Shown piece by piece: positions 5,129 to 5,225 of a DNA stretch of 5,225 nt. The stretch comes from an uncultured beta proteobacterium. Lineage in GTDB: Bacteria; Pseudomonadota; Gammaproteobacteria; Burkholderiales; Rhodocyclaceae. Every line of letters begins with the position of its first letter. Positions within the stretch are counted from its first letter, which is position 1. The DNA lies in NCBI GenBank assembly GCA_903916205.1, contig CAIWVX010000471.1:1-5225 (forward strand), written 5' to 3'. A model generated the notes under the pieces. It had not been told where the DNA came from and did not search any database. It worked only from the letters and a program-made list of their open reading frames with translations. The translations under genes were made by a program, and so were the position numbers.

Positions 5129-5221
5129 TGGTGCCCGAGACCGGAATCGAACCGGTACGCCCGTTATTCACGAAGCGGCGGATTTTAAGTCCGATGTGTC
5201 TACCTATTTCACCACTCGGGC
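5129..5221 (-). tRNA. tRNA-Leu (anticodon UAA)
   Basis: Read on the - strand, the gene starts GCCCGAG (5221-5215), whose 7-bp acceptor partner CTCGGGC lies at 5139-5133, followed by discriminator A and an encoded CCA (5131-5129). The D arm (GTG paired with CAC around AAATAGGTAGA), the anticodon loop CTTAAAA with UAA, and the T arm ACCGG-TTCGATT-CCGGT are all complete. The class II variable arm is 21 bases and folds as CGCT/GCG-type pairs plus CGT/ACG around GAATA. Length is 93 bases with CCA, some six longer than the E. coli gene as I recall it. The first anticodon-stem pair is a T/C mismatch. It reads UUA, and UUG by wobble. Identity is secure. Confidence 0.95.
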
Positions 5222-5225
5222 AGGC

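Noticed and set aside
1..5225. CRISPR array, transposase or insertion sequence
   Set aside because: No regularly spaced direct repeats of CRISPR size, no transposase motifs and no terminal inverted repeats with target duplications were seen.

Overview
The window looks like chromosomal DNA of a betaproteobacterium, most likely of the Comamonadaceae type. The grounds are the moderately G+C-rich coding style of the left third, a protein that resembles a conserved family I know from that group, and a Tat-exported high-potential iron-sulfur protein. The organism call is inference from remembered family resemblance; no search was run.

Left part (1-1147): the C-terminal six-sevenths or so of an ACAD10/11-type acyl-CoA dehydrogenase runs off the left edge on the + strand. 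It converges with a 211-residue conserved protein (DUF6806-like) on the - strand, and a triplicated 13-bp repeat spans that gene's stop codon. Middle (1769-2472): a short divergent control region, with an 18-bp operator-like palindrome lying over two predicted promoters, separates the DUF6806-like gene from a pemI-pemK (kis/kid) type II toxin-antitoxin operon on the + strand. The antitoxin and toxin genes overlap by ATGA.

Right part (2628-4865): all genes are on the - strand and the DNA becomes visibly A+T-richer beyond about 3400. In transcription order they are a secreted 192-residue protein, a Tat-exported HiPIP, an optional cryptic 59-codon frame, a 71-residue two-helix membrane protein and a 253-residue protein with paired cysteines like a zinc ribbon. 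A Cys-rich motif of about 20 residues (C-x3-GF-x2-GT-x2-F-x2-C-x-L-x-L) occurs twice in the secreted protein and once at the C-terminus of the HiPIP, which ties these neighbours together as a probable periplasmic pair.

Right edge (5129-5221): a complete tRNA-Leu(UAA) gene on the - strand with a long variable arm and encoded CCA. About 200 bp of non-coding DNA containing inverted repeats lies just 3' of it. A tRNA next to A+T-rich accessory-looking genes suggests an integration boundary, but no integrase and no repeated att half-site is visible.

Most noteworthy are the shared motif joining the HiPIP to its neighbour, the palindrome that could make the toxin-antitoxin system control its divergent neighbour, a His-to-Arg change at a reported active-site position of the PemK/Kid toxin, and the unlisted small frame overlapping the membrane-protein gene.
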